Assembly (NCBI RefSeq): GCF_003970925.1
Contig: NZ_RWJF01000001.1
Coordinates: 2,784,501 to 2,848,500, forward strand
Length of the DNA: 64,000 bases
Origin: Sphingomonas ginkgonis
GTDB lineage: Bacteria > Pseudomonadota > Alphaproteobacteria > Sphingomonadales > Sphingomonadaceae
Reading direction: 5' to 3'
In this document: positions 62,113 through 64,000 of the stretch, piece after piece
Layout: the number at the start of each line of letters is the position of its first letter
Numbering within the stretch: position 1 is the stretch's first letter
The notes under the pieces: generated by a model
What the model was told of the DNA's origin: nothing
Seen by the model: only the letters and a program-made list of their open reading frames with translations
The model's database searches: none
Position numbers and translations under genes: made by a program

Positions 62113-63152
62113 GCGGCCAGCTCCATCGGCTCGAGGCCGGCGAGCAGGGTGTGCTTATTGGCGGAAGGACGCGAGCGCGGAATGGCGTCGGCCACGACGC
62201 GGCCGATCGCCGCGATATGCTGCGCAGTCGTTCCGCAGCAGCCGCCGACGATGTTGATCAGCCCCTCTGCGACCCACTCGGCGACCTGCGCCGCGGTCTG
62301 CTCGGCCGCCTCGTCATATTCTCCGAGGTCGTTGGGCAGCCCGGCGTTGGGATAGGCCATGACCAGCGCATCCGCCTCTGAGGCGAGGGCGGCGAGATGC
62401 GGCCGGAGCTGCGCCGCGCCGAAGCTGCAGTTGAGACCGATCGTCAGTGGCCGGGCATGACGGACGCTGGCCCAGAAGGCCTCGACCGTATGGCCCGACA
62501 GGTTGCGCCCGCTAAGGTCGGTCAGCGTCATCGAGACCATGATTGGCAGCTCGCGGCCAAGATCGGCCTCGGCCTCGAGCGCGGCCATGATCGCCGCCTT
62601 GCAGTTCAGCGTATCGAACACCGTCTCGATCAGGACGAAATCGACGCCGCCCTCGACAAGTGCGTCGATCTGCTCGCGATAGACCGACTTCACCTCGTCA
62701 TAATCGACCTCTCGAAAAGCGGGGTCGTTGACGTCCGGCGACAGCGACAGCGTCTTGTTGGTCGGCCCGAGCGCGCCGGCAACGAAGATCGGGCGCTCGG
62801 CCGTCTTATGGCGGTCCGCCACCTCGCGAATGATCCGTGCGGCGGCGACGTTCATCTCGCGAACCAGATGTTCGGCGCCGTAGTCGGCCTGGCTGATCCG
62901 GTTGGCGTTGAACGTGTTGGTAGCCAGCAGGTCAGCGCCCGCCAGCGCATATTCCTCGGCGATCCGATTGATCACCGAGGAATTGGTGAGGTTCAGGAGA
63001 TCGTTGTTGCCCTTCTGATCCTTCGGCAAGTCGAGCGAACCGCGATACTCCACCTCGTCCAGTCTGGCGCGCTGGATGGCGGTCCCGAACGCCCCGTCCT
63101 TGACGAGGATGCGCTGCGCGGCGGCGGCGCGGAAATCACTGGCGATACTCAT
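62109..63152 (-). CDS. metH: methionine synthase homocysteine-binding subunit (split MetH)
   Basis: A 347-residue homocysteine S-methyltransferase domain. [21 protein letters not shown] opens the barrel, and zinc cysteines are visible in [18 protein letters not shown] and the C-terminal [14 protein letters not shown]. Together with the 881-residue partner it forms one functional B12-dependent enzyme. ATG 63152 overlaps the metF stop (ATGA). The split is known from several alphaproteobacteria, including Caulobacter and sphingomonads. Confidence 0.95.
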
Positions 63153-64000
63153 GCGGAAACAGACGCCTTCTTCGCGCGCACCCCAAGCAAGTGGCAAATG
63201 GCGTAGGCCAGCTCGGCGCGGTTGAGAGTGTAGAAGTGGAAGTGGCGGACGCCGCCGGCGTAAAGCTGGCCGCACAGCTCGGCCGCGATCGTCGCGGCGA
63301 TGAGCTGACGCGCGGCCGGAAGCTCGTCCAGACCGTCGAACATGGCATCCATCCAAGCCGGAATCTCGGCGCCGCACTGGCCTGCGAACTTGCGAGTCTG
63401 GGAGACGTTGCTGACCGGGAGAATGCCGGGGACGATCTCCACGTCGATGCGGCGGGCGGCAACCCGATCGCGGAAGCGGAAGAAGGCGTCGGCGGAAAAG
63501 AAGAACTGGCTGATCGCCCGATCAGCCCCCGCGTCGACCTTGCGCGCGAGATTGTCGAGGTCGCTGTCGGGACAGTTCGCCTGCGGGTGGGTCTCGGGAT
63601 AGCAGGCGACGCTGATCTCGAAGGGGGCCACCTGCTTGAGGCCAGCTACCAGCGCGGCAGCATCGGCATAGCCGTCCTCCCGTGCGGCATAGGTGGCGCC
63701 TTCCTCGGGCGGATCGCCGCGCAGCGCAACGATGTGGCGCACGCCGATATTCCAATAGTCGCGCGCGATGGCGTCGAGCTCGTCGCGACTGGCATTGACG
63801 CAGGTAAGATGCGCGGCGGCCGGAAGGGTCGTCTCGCGGGCGATCCGTTCGACGGTGGCGTGGGTCCGCTCGCGGGTCGAGCCGCCCGCACCGTAAGTCA
63901 CCGACACGAAGCGCGGCTGGAGCGGCTGCAAGGTCTCGATCGACTGCCAAAGCGTCTCGGCCATGCGGTCAGTCTTGGGCGGGAAGAATTCGAAGCTGAC
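63149..64000 (-). CDS. metF: 5,10-methylenetetrahydrofolate reductase (5' end outside window)
   Basis: At least 283 residues; the frame remains open to the right edge and reads VSFEFFPPKTDRMAETLWQ, the normal MetF N-terminus, so only a few residues are missing. FVSVTYGAGGSTRERTHATV, IVALRGDPPEE and ADRAISQFFFSADAFFRF are the flavin and folate-binding motifs. It makes 5-methyl-THF for the methionine synthase encoded directly downstream. An ATG at 63964 is internal. First visible gene of metF-metH1-metH2. Confidence 0.96.
   Translation of the reverse strand, partial: VSFEFFPPKTDRMAETLWQSIETLQPLQPRFVSVTYGAGGSTRERTHATVERIARETTLPAAAHLTCVNASRDELDAIARDYWNIGVRHIVALRGDPPEEGATYAAREDGYADAAALVAGLKQVAPFEISVACYPETHPQANCPDSDLDNLARKVDAGADRAISQFFFSADAFFRFRDRVAARRIDVEIVPGILPVSNVSQTRKFAGQCGAEIPAWMDAMFDGLDELPAARQLIAATIAAELCGQLYAGGVRHFHFYTLNRAELAYAICHLLGVRAKKASVSA

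Overview
The window reads as chromosome of a G+C-rich alphaproteobacterium, most likely a sphingomonad (Sphingomonadales). The reasons are the master cell-cycle regulator CtrA, a large TonB-dependent receptor, cobalamin-dependent methionine synthase split into two genes beside metF, a periplasmic PaoABC-type aldehyde oxidase, a REP-like intergenic dyad family, and tightly packed genes with many 1-4 base start/stop overlaps. I see no insertion sequence, prophage, CRISPR array, rRNA or plasmid function. One tRNA gene, tRNA-Gly(CCC), lies near the middle.

Layout. 1-5412: a surface-glycan locus with a GINT1-like beta-propeller protein, a GT4 and a GT2 glycosyltransferase, a Wzx-type flippase and a CDP-glycerol-transferase-like protein. 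5579-9487: paoABC molybdoenzyme. 9558-12835: a 58-residue coiled-coil protein, a CitE-like lyase and the potassium transporter Kup. 12851-16932: an aldo/keto reductase, then marR-emrA-emrB read leftward with a perfect inverted repeat at the promoter. 17038-27066: a nucleotide and nucleoside salvage neighbourhood with AMP nucleosidase, an exported 5'-nucleotidase lipoprotein, cytidine deaminase, a NupC transporter, a LOG-type phosphoribohydrolase and a PfkB adenosine kinase. A thioesterase, a divergent ClC channel and an Fe(II)/2-oxoglutarate oxygenase are interspersed there. 27173-30657: a queuosine-precursor transporter (YhhQ type) and a TonB-dependent receptor closed by a strong terminator.

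30762-34935 (minus strand) is the most suggestive unit: an outer-membrane barrel protein, a periplasmic cupredoxin-like protein with visible copper ligands, and a membrane GGDEF-EAL protein with a periplasmic sensor, the last two translationally coupled. 35163-45458 holds mostly housekeeping genes: tRNA-Gly, a COG4705 membrane protein with four internal repeats, CinA-N, DUF5694, map, glnB, a small HTH protein, DUF72, dapB, nth, alr, a GFA protein and an FAD amine oxidase. 45603-49512: a LysR regulator with a Rieske oxygenase, a DUF4142 protein and an amino-acid permease. 49597-55715: fabD-fabG, ctrA with an elaborate upstream region, mntH, bpt (N-degron leucyltransferase) and ilvA. 55766-64000: a YtcJ-type amidohydrolase, DsbD, and the overlapping metF-metH1-metH2 operon, whose first gene runs off the right edge.

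Most genes are recognisable families. The points worth following are the barrel/cupredoxin/c-di-GMP trio, the GINT1-like glycan locus in a probable glycosphingolipid maker, the salvage cluster, the unusual insert in PaoC, the shortened DapB, the ctrA control region, and four convergent gene pairs that share a CTAG stop.
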